From an uncultured Campylobacter sp. (lineage in GTDB: Bacteria > Campylobacterota > Campylobacteria > Campylobacterales > Campylobacteraceae), in the NCBI RefSeq assembly GCF_938045405.1, contig NZ_CALIMW010000031.1, forward strand, positions 1-13,388: 13,388 bases of DNA. The letters run 5' to 3'. The notes beneath the pieces are model-generated. The model ran no database searches. It was not told the origin of the DNA and saw nothing but the letters and a program-made list of their open reading frames with translations. Position 1 is the stretch's first letter. Every line of letters begins with the position of its first letter. Shown one piece after another: positions 1-7,300 of this stretch. Made by a program: the position numbers and the translations under genes.

Positions 1-68
1 ACCAGCGCGCCTAAATTCATATCGCCGCTGATACCCGCGCTCGCGTCGTAATATAAAATTTTAGCCAA
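1..68 (-). CDS. larC: LarC-like nickel insertion protein, N-terminus only (partial)
   Basis: Only the first 22 codons lie in the window; the rest is beyond base 1. Read on the minus strand from a TTG at 68, the peptide begins MAKILYYDASAGISGDMNLG. This matches the opening of the LarC/DUF111 family, which typically starts with a short beta strand, an acidic residue and the GISGDM signature. In known systems LarC inserts nickel into the pincer cofactor of the lactate racemase LarA. The TTG is the only usable start: the larA stop codon (71-73) is three bases upstream and an in-frame TAA lies just beyond it, while the next ATG falls inside the signature. No strong ribosome binding site is visible, so translation may be coupled to larA. 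The larA neighbour fits the role. The family call rests on one short motif, so it is good but not certain. Confidence 0.75.
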   Translation of the reverse strand, partial: MAKILYYDASAGISGDMNLGAL

Positions 69-70
69 GC

Positions 71-1321
71 CTAGGCCTTAGGCACCGTCATCGAGCCAAA
101 CGGCAGGATTATGATCTTCGCGTCCGCGCCCTTTTGCGCGAGTGCGTCGTCCACGGCTTTTTGCAGGTCATGATACGGCTTTAGGTGTACGGCGCGCATC
201 TCATCGTCGCTTAGATCACTCACCGCCCAGGTCTGCGCCCAGAGCGAGATTTCGGCCATCTTAGCGGCCTTGTGATAACCGAGCTTAAAGCCAGCGCTGA
301 TCTTTTCGAGCACCTTTTTAGGCGTGTCGGCGGATGCCATCAGATCAAAAAACGGCTTTGGTCCGATGCCCGTGCGGCATTTTGCGACCATGATTAAAAT
401 TCCGTCCTGAGCGAGTGCTAGTTTGCCGTTGTCTAGGGCTTTTTGCGCCTGATAGAGATCGACGTCCATCGGATATGGCGCGACCGAGATCACGATGTCG
501 GCCTTGTGCGGGATATTTACGCAAAAGACCTCGTCGGCCTTTTTCACGCAGTCATAGAAGCTATCGTTTAGATGGCCAGCGCTCGCGTAATATACGCCGT
601 GCTCGCTATCAAGCACCGTCTGGATCGAAAAAACGTCGATATGCGCAAGAACTTTCATCGCGTCGATCATATCCTCGTGCACTGGGTTGCCCTCTAGTCG
701 CAGAGCTTGCGCGTCAGCGCTAAGAGCTAGCTTGTGGTTTTGCGTGATGCTCTCATACGACGCAGTACCCGGCAAAAATGCCTTTCTGCCGCCCGTGTAG
801 CCCGCGAAATAGTGCGGCTCAACCGAGCCTATGACGATTACTTTTTTGGCTTCTGCCACGATTTTGTTTAGATACATCTGCGTGCCGTTTTTGGACTCGC
901 CTAAAAATACCATCTCGTCGTGCTTGGAGTCGTGATCGTGAACTTCGTTTTTGGCTCTGATTTCCGCGTAAATTTCTTTGCCGAAGATCATCTCGTACTC
1001 ATCGAGCGTACCCTCTCTGTGGCAGCCGGTGGCGATGATGAAAATTTTATTTTTCTCGCGGATTTTCGGGTAAATTTGCTTTAAAACTTTTGCCGTCGGC
1101 GTAGGTCTCGTGCCGTCGTTTACGATGACGACGATCTTTTCATCGCCCGCGATAAACTCGTCAAAGCTTTTTTGATTTATCGGATTTGCTAGAGCCTTTG
1201 CGATGAGCGCCGTTTCGTCAAATTTAGCCACGGGGTTTGGATCGAAAACGCCGAGCAAATTTTTCTCGTTTATCTCTAAGCTTAGATGATCATCTTTGCC
1301 GTATGCGATAGGGATTTGCAT
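71..1321 (-). CDS. larA: LarA-family nickel-pincer 2-hydroxyacid racemase
   Basis: 416 residues, close to the usual size of lactate racemase LarA (about 424). Cytoplasmic enzyme family that interconverts stereoisomers of 2-hydroxyacids by hydride transfer to a nickel-pincer nucleotide. The residues known from Lactobacillus LarA are present at matching spacing: D69 and R72 in NDGTRPTPT, H101 in GCHRE, H170 and K180 in HYFAGYTGGRK (the lysine that carries the cofactor), H196, and the Q291/K294 pair. The ATG at 1321 is preceded by AGGAGG (1327-1332), a strong ribosome binding site. The larC-like gene follows after two bases, implying a larA-larC operon. Relatives act on lactate, malate and other hydroxyacids, so the substrate cannot be read from the sequence; the neighbouring dicarboxylate transporter makes malate a reasonable idea but only an inference. 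Confidence 0.88.
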   Translation of the reverse strand: MQIPIAYGKDDHLSLEINEKNLLGVFDPNPVAKFDETALIAKALANPINQKSFDEFIAGDEKIVVIVNDGTRPTPTAKVLKQIYPKIREKNKIFIIATGCHREGTLDEYEMIFGKEIYAEIRAKNEVHDHDSKHDEMVFLGESKNGTQMYLNKIVAEAKKVIVIGSVEPHYFAGYTGGRKAFLPGTASYESITQNHKLALSADAQALRLEGNPVHEDMIDAMKVLAHIDVFSIQTVLDSEHGVYYASAGHLNDSFYDCVKKADEVFCVNIPHKADIVISVAPYPMDVDLYQAQKALDNGKLALAQDGILIMVAKCRTGIGPKPFFDLMASADTPKKVLEKISAGFKLGYHKAAKMAEISLWAQTWAVSDLSDDEMRAVHLKPYHDLQKAVDDALAQKGADAKIIILPFGSMTVPKA

Positions 1322-1349
1322 ATCTGCCTCCTGTGTGGAATTTGGCGGG

Positions 1350-1355
1350 ATTATA
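1350..1355 (-). promoter_or_regulatory. -10 element of the larA promoter
   Basis: On the minus strand a perfect TATAAT occupies 1355-1350, predicting a transcript start near 1343 and a leader of about 22 bases that holds the larA ribosome binding site. There is no convincing -35 hexamer, which is usual for Campylobacter sigma-70 promoters. The bases after it (CCCGCCAAA) resemble those after the dcu -10 element. Confidence 0.55.
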
Positions 1356-1496
1356 ACGTAAATTTTATTTAAAACGAATTAGCCTAGAGCGGGTTATGAA
1401 CGGAATTTAGAAAGCTTTAGAATTTAAAAATTTAGAGTATTTAAAATTTCAAAATTTTATAAAATTTTAAAAAGCCGCTGGGATTTGAAATTTAAA

Positions 1497-1521
1497 GCTC
1501 GCGAGTGTTGAACTCGCGAGC
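1497..1521 (-). terminator. Rho-independent terminator of the dcu gene
   Basis: Perfect 9-bp inverted repeat GCTCGCGAG (1497-1505) / CTCGCGAGC (1513-1521) with a 7-base loop. It begins 9 bases past the dcu stop codon. On the minus strand the stem is followed by TTTAAATTT, a modest T-rich tract. It separates dcu from larA, which has its own promoter. Confidence 0.75.
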
Positions 1522-1530
1522 ATATAGCTA

Positions 1531-3198
1531 TTATAAATAGCCGTAAATATGAGCGAAGATAAAACCCATCGCGCATGAAGTAAGAACGCCTATTAACCCA
1601 GGGAAAATGAAGCTGTGGTTGATGACGAATCTGCCGATGTGCGTAGTGCCGGAGCGGTCGAACTGGATCGCCGCAAGATCGCTCGGATAGGTAGGTAGGA
1701 TATAGTATCCGTAGCAAGCAGGTGCAAACGCAATAATAAGACCCGGATCGATACCGATGCTAACCGCTAGCGGTACGAAAGTAGCAACCGCCGCCGCTTG
1801 AGAGTTAAGGAATTTACTAATTAGCAGCGAAACGATGACATATGTCCACGGATACGCCATAACGACCTTACCTAGCGACGCTTTTAGCATTTCGATATGA
1901 GCAGTAAACATAGTCTCTGCCATCCATGAAATTCCATAAATGGCTACGAGCGCGATCATACCGCTATGAAAAATTTCGTTTTTAGCGATATTGCCCGCTT
2001 TTATGCCCGAAGCGATCATCATGATGGACGCCGCTAGGAGCATGAAAATTTGAATGGTTAAGACCATATTTAAATTTGTGGTCTTTTTCATAGTATCTTT
2101 TACGACAATGCTTGCGTTTGCGATACTTTCGCTCTTATCGCCTGTCGTGATGACGACGTTTCCGTCTTGAGAGACGATGCTTTGAGTAAGCTTTTTATCT
2201 TTGTCATAAATTTCGACGCTATTAAATTTCGTCGCATCTTTGGCTTTGGACTCTTTGACGTTTGAGACGACCTTACCGCCGTCCACCATGGAGATAACCT
2301 GACCATCTTTAATCGTGATATTTTTGACCGTTTTTTTATCGACGATGATCTCTACGGATTTGCCCGGAACATTCTTAGTCCACGCAGGGCGCAAGCTTTT
2401 TTCGTAACCTAAAACCGCAACTAGCGCAATAGTGGCTAAGAATATCCACATGCAGATCCACTTAATCCTAGGAAGCTTTTGACCTAACAAGGTCGTGCTT
2501 TCGCCGTAGATATATTTTTTCTGCTCTGGATCTTTGATCTTTTCTTGAAATTCCGGATCTTTATCTAGATCTTTACCTCTAAAAATCGACCACGTTCCGA
2601 TTGCAAGCATACCGATGAAAGTAGAAGGGATAGTGAGTTTTAGCAGATCCAAATACGTACTAAAGCCCTCAATATGCACGCCTTGGCCTAGTAAGATCGC
2701 GACCATCGAAACGCCGGCAACCGAAACGGGGCTAGCGATGATAGCAAGTTGCGAGGAGATCGTAGAAGCAGCCATCGGGCGCTCAGGGCGAATCCCATTT
2801 TTAATAGCTACGTCATAGATGATCGGAAGCAGCGTATAGACGGTGTGTCCCGTTCCGCATAAGATTGTAAGCGTCCACGCAACAGTTGGAGCGATGATAC
2901 AAACCATCTTCGGATGCTTACGAAGCAATTTCTCCGCTATTTGAAGCATTACATCAAGCCCTCCCGTAGCCTGTAGCGTTGCACTTGCTACGACAACTGC
3001 GAGGATAGTTAAAATAACGTCCACTGCCGGCTTACCCGGCTCTAATCTAAATCCAAACACTAAGATCACTAAGCCTATACCGCCTAGAATTCCCAGCGCC
3101 ATACCGCCTTTTTTAGCACCATAAAACAAACAGCCCAAGACTATAATGAGCTGCAAAAAGAATTGAGTGCTTTCAGACAAACTTGTCAGAAACTCCAT
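1531..3198 (-). CDS. DcuA/DcuB-family anaerobic C4-dicarboxylate transporter with a large loop insertion
   Basis: 555 residues of inner-membrane carrier. The family exchanges or takes up fumarate, malate, aspartate and succinate during anaerobic growth, feeding fumarate respiration. Diagnostic stretches are GTGHTVYTLLPIIYD (115-129), GIRPERPMAAS (135-145) and SSQLAIIASPVS (148-159), with many hydrophobic helices before and after. Usual length is about 430-450 residues. The excess lies mainly in a hydrophilic, Lys/Asp/Val-rich segment at about 275-372, between the helix ending near 264 and the helix starting near 377. It contains DG turns and alternating strand-like runs (for example DGQVISMVDGG and DGNVVITTGDKSES), suggesting a small beta-rich domain. 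The reading frame continues through it without a break, so it looks like a real insertion. The start ATG at 3198 has GAAGGAG six bases upstream. Whether DcuA or DcuB type, and on which membrane side the insertion lies, I cannot tell. Confidence 0.85.
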   Translation of the reverse strand: MEFLTSLSESTQFFLQLIIVLGCLFYGAKKGGMALGILGGIGLVILVFGFRLEPGKPAVDVILTILAVVVASATLQATGGLDVMLQIAEKLLRKHPKMVCIIAPTVAWTLTILCGTGHTVYTLLPIIYDVAIKNGIRPERPMAASTISSQLAIIASPVSVAGVSMVAILLGQGVHIEGFSTYLDLLKLTIPSTFIGMLAIGTWSIFRGKDLDKDPEFQEKIKDPEQKKYIYGESTTLLGQKLPRIKWICMWIFLATIALVAVLGYEKSLRPAWTKNVPGKSVEIIVDKKTVKNITIKDGQVISMVDGGKVVSNVKESKAKDATKFNSVEIYDKDKKLTQSIVSQDGNVVITTGDKSESIANASIVVKDTMKKTTNLNMVLTIQIFMLLAASIMMIASGIKAGNIAKNEIFHSGMIALVAIYGISWMAETMFTAHIEMLKASLGKVVMAYPWTYVIVSLLISKFLNSQAAAVATFVPLAVSIGIDPGLIIAFAPACYGYYILPTYPSDLAAIQFDRSGTTHIGRFVINHSFIFPGLIGVLTSCAMGFIFAHIYGYL

Positions 3199-3236
3199 AG
3201 TTTCTCCTTCAGTAAAATTTAAAACAAACTTTGGCG

Positions 3237-3242
3237 ATTATA
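3237..3242 (-). promoter_or_regulatory. -10 element of the dcu promoter
   Basis: A perfect TATAAT on the minus strand (3242-3237) predicts a start near 3230 and a leader of about 32 bases before the dcu ATG, including its ribosome binding site. A/T runs lie upstream; no good -35 hexamer is seen. Confidence 0.55.
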
Positions 3243-3439
3243 CTAACTTTTTATTTAAACAAAATTAAAGGAGCGTTGCGAATTTTAAAAATCTGTCAAA
3301 ATAAAAATTTACTGAAATTATAATTTTAAAGCGGAATTTATATAGCAAAAATGCGAAAAATAAAATTTTACTTAGAGCTATTTTTATATCGTAGAATTTC
3401 GTAACTTTTAAGAAATCTTAGAATTTCATTATAGCTCAA

Positions 3440-3460
3440 GCTTTAAACCGATTTTTAAGC
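3440..3460. promoter_or_regulatory. Candidate operator dyad upstream of the nos operon
   Basis: GCTTTAAA (3440-3447) and TTTTAAGC (3453-3460) are inverted repeats matching at 7 of 8 positions around a 5-base spacer. The dyad is centred 47 bases before the first operon start codon and just upstream of the TATCAT at 3471-3476, where a regulator could bind. A chance match in A+T-rich DNA is quite possible. Confidence 0.25.
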
Positions 3461-3496
3461 CTTGGGGGAGTATCATTTCGCAAAGAGTAAATTAAG

Positions 3497-4654
3497 ATGA
3501 ATTTTAAAAAATTTTGTATTGCCTTTTTGATTTGTTTATCGCAGATAGCAGCAGCCGGCAGCTTTGATCTAAATGCCACGCTGCGTCTGGGTGCATTCGA
3601 CGCAAGCTCGCACCGACTGCTTTTATGCGGCAGTGGCGGCGAGCTTAGGATGTTTGATACTGCTAAATGGAATGTGGAGTTCGCGCAAAAATACAGCGAT
3701 AACGAAATCACGGCTCTAAATTTTAAAAACGGCAAAATTTATCTAGCTTGGGGCGGAGCCGAAATCGCGGTACTAAACGACAGATTAAAGTTTTTAGGCG
3801 CGCTTAAGACGGGGCGTAGCGGCACAGCCCAAATAGATGCGATCTATGCCGAAAAATACGCAATTTACGCGGTAGTAGATAAGAATCAACTAATAAGATT
3901 AGACGAAGACCCTGATAACAGCGCGGATGGCGGCTACGCCCCAGGTGAGAATTCCACCGCAAACGGGCAATCTTTAAATAGAAATTCCGCCCCCAACGGG
4001 CTGCGCGGAATTTCGCCTAATTACGGCAGGATCAATGCCGTTAGCCTAGGCGCTAACGGACTTTGCGTCGCAAGCTGGAACGGCGTAGCCTGTTTTAGCG
4101 CAGATCTCGTCGCGACTAAATTTAGCGGCATCGATGCAGCGCCTAATCGCGCCGCGCAGGGAGAGCTTGGTGGCGTGAAATTTAAAGATGCAGAATTTAA
4201 TAGCACGAGAATCGTGCAAGGCTCCGAGCAAAACGAAACGAAAGCTAGCGGCGCAAAGAACGCGGAATTTCAAAGCTCAGAATTTAAAGGCGCAAAATTT
4301 CAAGACGAGGAGCTTAAAACTCAAAGCGAAATTTCAGCCGAAGCTGGCGATAAAAATTTAAGCGGCTCTATCGCCACTGCTCTTGCAGACTGCGACGGGA
4401 CGCTGTTTGCAGGTGACATAGAGGGGAGCTTTATGAATTTAAAAAGCGGCGAGCGCAAAAGCGTGGGCTCTTGGATCAAATCCATCGTGTGCGCCCGCGG
4501 CACGCAGTTTATCGCTACTAAAGATAAAATTTACGAAAATCAAAAAGCAGGATTAAAGGAGGTTGTGGATTTAAAAAGCGAATTTTTAGCGATGTACGCA
4601 GACGGGGAAGCGATCCTCGTAGTCAGCAAATCAGGCAAAATTTTAAAATTCTAA
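3497..4654 (+). CDS. Exported propeller-like protein at the head of the nos operon, resembling NapL
   Basis: 385 residues with a Sec signal peptide (about 1-20, cut near AAAG). The rest alternates short hydrophobic strands with polar turns, for example HRLLLCGSGGELRMFD, NGKIYLAWGGAEIAVLND, NGLCVASWNGVACFSADL and GTLFAGDIEGSFMNLKSGE. This is the pattern of WD40/quinoprotein-like beta-propeller blades. NapL, a periplasmic WD40-type protein of epsilonproteobacterial nap operons, is the closest known type; its role is unclear and so is this one. Two hydrophilic stretches, about 138-175 and 215-290, interrupt the blades. They are rich in Asn, Ser, Glu and Lys, and are partly built from repeats of AATTCCGC or its complement. 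Three N-glycosylation sequons are present (N26, N235, N246). No haem or iron-sulfur motif is seen. nosZ begins 12 bases downstream, so they are co-transcribed. A role in electron transfer or NosZ maturation is inference from position. Confidence 0.7.
   Translation: MNFKKFCIAFLICLSQIAAAGSFDLNATLRLGAFDASSHRLLLCGSGGELRMFDTAKWNVEFAQKYSDNEITALNFKNGKIYLAWGGAEIAVLNDRLKFLGALKTGRSGTAQIDAIYAEKYAIYAVVDKNQLIRLDEDPDNSADGGYAPGENSTANGQSLNRNSAPNGLRGISPNYGRINAVSLGANGLCVASWNGVACFSADLVATKFSGIDAAPNRAAQGELGGVKFKDAEFNSTRIVQGSEQNETKASGAKNAEFQSSEFKGAKFQDEELKTQSEISAEAGDKNLSGSIATALADCDGTLFAGDIEGSFMNLKSGERKSVGSWIKSIVCARGTQFIATKDKIYENQKAGLKEVVDLKSEFLAMYADGEAILVVSKSGKILKF
3949..4287. repeat. Scattered AATTCCGC-family repeats inside the NapL-like gene
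   Basis: Short related words occur in both orientations: GAATTCC (3949-3955), AAATTCCGC (3982-3990), GCGGAATTTC (4005-4014), GCAGAATTT (4190-4198), GCGGAATTT (4262-4270) and AGAATTT (4279-4285). They coincide with the hydrophilic protein segments that break up the propeller pattern. Confidence 0.5.
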
Positions 4655-4666
4655 GAAAGGATTAGT

Positions 4667-7258
4667 ATGTTAAAAAGTTTCAAACCCGTGCTTTTGGGCT
4701 CGGTTTTGTTCGCCGCAAGCGCCCTGTGTGCCGCAGATAGCGACTTAGAGCGCGTGATGAAAGAACGAAATTTAAGTGAAAAAGACGTTTTGGCGGCGGC
4801 TAAGACCTATCAGCCGACCGGTCGGAAGGACGATTATATGGTCTTCTCTTCCGGCGGTCAAAGCGGACAGGTGATCGTTTACGGCGTGCCGTCGATGAGG
4901 ATCTACAAATATATCGGCGTATTTACCCCGGAGCCTTGGCAGGGATACGGCTTTGACGAGGAGAGCAAGGCGGTCTTAAGATCGGGCTCCATTAACGGCA
5001 AAGAGATCAACTGGGGCGATACTCACCATCCAAATTTCAGCGAGAAAAACGGCGAGTATGTGGGCGATTATCTCTTTATCAACGATAAGGCGAACCCAAG
5101 AATCGCGGTTATAAATTTATCCGATTTCGAGACTACTCAAATAGTCGTAAATCCCGTAATCAAAAGCGATCACGGCGGCTCTTTCGTAACGCCTAATACC
5201 GAATACGTCATCGAAACCAGCCAATACGCAGCCCCTTTTGATAACGACTGGCACCCGATCGAGGAGTATCAAGCAGTCTATCGCGGTGCAGTAACGCTAT
5301 GGAAATTTGACTACGATAAAGGCAAAATCGACGTAAATAAATCCTTTTCTCTAGAGCTTCCTCCATATATGCAAGATCTAAGTGACGCAGGTAAGGGCGA
5401 GAGCTTCGGCTGGGCGTTTACCAACAGCTTCAACTCCGAAATGTACACAGGCGGCATCGAAAAGGGTCTGCCTCCGATGGAAGCTGGCATGAGCCGCAAC
5501 GATACCGACTACTTGCACGTTTATAACTGGCAAATTCTAGAAAAACTTGCTCAAGATAGCAAAAACTATAAGGTCGTAAACGGACACAGAATCGTTACAA
5601 TAGACGCCGCTGTAAAAGCGGGAGCGCTATTTTTGATCCCTGAAGCCAAATCCCCTCACGGCGTTGACGTTAGCCCTGATGGTCGCTATATCATCATCGG
5701 CGGCAAGTTAGATACTCACGCTAGCGTTTATGATTTCAAAAAGATCAAAGAGCTAATTGATAAGAAAGAATACGCGGGCAAGGATCCATACGGAATTCCG
5801 ATCCTAGATATGCAAAAGACGCTTCACGGACAAGCAGAGCTTGGTCTTGGACCTTTGCATAATACCTTCGATTCGCAAGACGGCGTAATCTATACATCGC
5901 TTTACGTCGATAGCCAGATCGTAAAATGGAACTACAAGACGCTAAAGGTTTTAGATAGGATCAACGTCCACTACAATATCGGACACCTCGATTCTATGGA
6001 GGGCAAATCCTCAAAACCGGTCGGCAAATACGTAATCGCGCTGGATAAGCTTTCGATCGATAGATTTAATCCTATCGGACCGCTTCATCCGCAAAACCAC
6101 CAGCTGATCGACATTACAGGACCTAAAATGGAGATGCTTTATGATCTTCCTATCGGTCTAGGTGAGCCGCACGACGTAGTTTCTATCGCAGCTAGTAAGC
6201 TTCATACGAAACCTACCTATACTATGGGAACAAACTCTCGCACCGGCAAACAACACCCTGCTATGACGCTAGCGGGTCAGGAGCGCATCGAGCGCGACGG
6301 CAAAAACGTAAAAGTCTATGCTACGGCGATCCGCAGCCATATTAATCCTGAGCACATCGAGGTTAATAAGGACGATAACGTAACGATCTATATGACAAAT
6401 TTAGAGCGTGCCGAGGACGAAACTCACGGCTTTACGGTTGATGATTACGATTTGCATATGTCACTTGAGCCAGGTAAGACTGCGAGCGTAAATTTCATCG
6501 CAGATAAAGAGGGCGTATTTCCTTTCTACTGCACGGAATTCTGCTCTGCGCTGCACCTTGAGATGTTCGGATATCTATACGTAAAAGATCCGAATAAAAA
6601 ATACACTTCAGCTAAAGCGTCTATGCTAAAAGCTCTTAGCCCAGAGGCTCTAAAAGCCGAATACGACAAGGTAGTAGCTACAAATAAAGCCACCGACGAC
6701 GTTATTCAATCAGTCGTTAAATTCTTAAAAGAGAAAAACTACGAGAAATATCCTAAGGTCAAGGCTTTAGTCGATGATGCGCTAGATCAATACGGCAAAA
6801 TTCCTGAAACCAAAGCCAAGGCAGACGCCGCGGTAAAAGCGGGCGATATGAACGGCGCGATACTTTGGGAAGGTCAAGTTTGGCAGTATCTAGTAAAAAC
6901 CGCAGATGTCGGACTTCGCGCTAAAAACAACCTAATCCGTGAGCTCTCCACTCCTATGAGCGAAGCTGCATCTAACGGCGAAAAAGCCTACCTGCGCGGA
7001 GGCTGCAACGGCTGCCACGTCATCGGTCAAGTAAGCTCCGGTCCTGATCTAACGGGCGTCCTACTTCGCCACGAAAACGGCGAGAAGTGGGTAGCCGATT
7101 TCATCAAAGACCCTGCTAAATTCTACGAAGACGACTACGTTAAGGCAATGATAAATTACTTCAACCTTCGCATGCCAAATCAGCATATGAAAGACGAAGA
7201 GATCAAAGACATCATCGAATACCTAAAATGGGTCGATGAGAACGCGGGCCTTAACTAG
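4667..7258 (+). CDS. nosZ: Nitrous oxide reductase, clade II with C-terminal cytochrome c domain
   Basis: Periplasmic terminal reductase that converts N2O to N2 and water. 863 residues, as expected for the epsilonproteobacterial cNosZ type. A Sec signal peptide (about 1-22, ending ALCAA) replaces the Tat signal of clade I enzymes. The seven-bladed propeller holds all seven CuZ histidines: H120/H121 (DTHHP), H169, H331 (PHGVD), H398 (LHNT), H440 (GHLD) and H502 (EPHDV). The cupredoxin domain carries the CuA ligands H587, C622, C626, H630 and M633 in CTEFCSALHLEM. A linker of about 130 residues leads to a haem c domain with CNGCH (780-784) and a probable axial Met at M836 (LRMPNQ). This domain takes electrons from the small cytochromes encoded downstream. 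The start has AAGGA six bases before the ATG. No defect is visible, so the enzyme should be active. Confidence 0.98.
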   Translation: MLKSFKPVLLGSVLFAASALCAADSDLERVMKERNLSEKDVLAAAKTYQPTGRKDDYMVFSSGGQSGQVIVYGVPSMRIYKYIGVFTPEPWQGYGFDEESKAVLRSGSINGKEINWGDTHHPNFSEKNGEYVGDYLFINDKANPRIAVINLSDFETTQIVVNPVIKSDHGGSFVTPNTEYVIETSQYAAPFDNDWHPIEEYQAVYRGAVTLWKFDYDKGKIDVNKSFSLELPPYMQDLSDAGKGESFGWAFTNSFNSEMYTGGIEKGLPPMEAGMSRNDTDYLHVYNWQILEKLAQDSKNYKVVNGHRIVTIDAAVKAGALFLIPEAKSPHGVDVSPDGRYIIIGGKLDTHASVYDFKKIKELIDKKEYAGKDPYGIPILDMQKTLHGQAELGLGPLHNTFDSQDGVIYTSLYVDSQIVKWNYKTLKVLDRINVHYNIGHLDSMEGKSSKPVGKYVIALDKLSIDRFNPIGPLHPQNHQLIDITGPKMEMLYDLPIGLGEPHDVVSIAASKLHTKPTYTMGTNSRTGKQHPAMTLAGQERIERDGKNVKVYATAIRSHINPEHIEVNKDDNVTIYMTNLERAEDETHGFTVDDYDLHMSLEPGKTASVNFIADKEGVFPFYCTEFCSALHLEMFGYLYVKDPNKKYTSAKASMLKALSPEALKAEYDKVVATNKATDDVIQSVVKFLKEKNYEKYPKVKALVDDALDQYGKIPETKAKADAAVKAGDMNGAILWEGQVWQYLVKTADVGLRAKNNLIRELSTPMSEAASNGEKAYLRGGCNGCHVIGQVSSGPDLTGVLLRHENGEKWVADFIKDPAKFYEDDYVKAMINYFNLRMPNQHMKDEEIKDIIEYLKWVDENAGLN

Positions 7259-7264
7259 CCCCAC

Positions 7265-7284
7265 TCTCCCCCGCAAGGGGGAGA
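7265..7284 (+). other. GNRA-loop RNA hairpin between nosZ and nosB
   Basis: Perfect 8-bp stem TCTCCCCC (7265-7272) / GGGGGAGA (7277-7284) closed by a GCAA tetraloop, which belongs to the very stable GNRA class. It starts 6 bases after the nosZ stop and ends 5 bases before the AAGGAG (7290-7295) of nosB. It is followed by ATTTAAAGG, not a T run, so it is better read as a 3' stabiliser, processing point or partial attenuator than as a full terminator. Confidence 0.75.
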
Positions 7285-7300
7285 ATTTAAAGGAGATGAA

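Larger units (their letters stand above)
3199..3496. other. Divergent intergenic region between dcu and the nos operon
   Basis: 298 A+T-rich bases without a convincing gene. Besides the dcu promoter, plus-strand candidates for the nos promoter are a perfect TATAAT at 3319-3324 (leader about 165 bases) and TATCAT at 3471-3476 (leader about 14 bases); neither has a clear -35. TAGAATTTC occurs twice (3392-3400 and 3419-3427). An imperfect dyad lies at 3440-3460. I found no good copy of the FNR consensus or of the TTAAC-N4-GTTAA box of C. jejuni NssR. Confidence 0.5.

Noticed and set aside
415..723. Plus-strand Arg-rich open frame inside larA
   Set aside because: It is antisense to a gene with all LarA catalytic residues; the Arg-rich content is typical of a shadow frame.
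1457..1717. Minus-strand frame at the 3' end of dcu that runs into the terminator
   Set aside because: It overlaps the conserved C-terminal helices of Dcu in another frame and crosses the hairpin; no start signal.
3255..3268. TTAA-N6-TTAA, the spacing of the C. jejuni NssR box
   Set aside because: The flanking C and G of TTAAC-N4-GTTAA are both A here. The position is about 31 bases before the predicted dcu start, not near -41, and such a match is common in A+T-rich DNA.
4126..4360. Possible foreign insert or frameshift in the NapL-like gene
   Set aside because: The frame stays open, codon use is like the neighbours, and the strand pattern of the propeller resumes afterwards; a low-complexity loop explains it better.
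7265..7284. Full Rho-independent terminator after nosZ
   Set aside because: No T run follows the stem and the next gene has a strong ribosome binding site and belongs to the same pathway.
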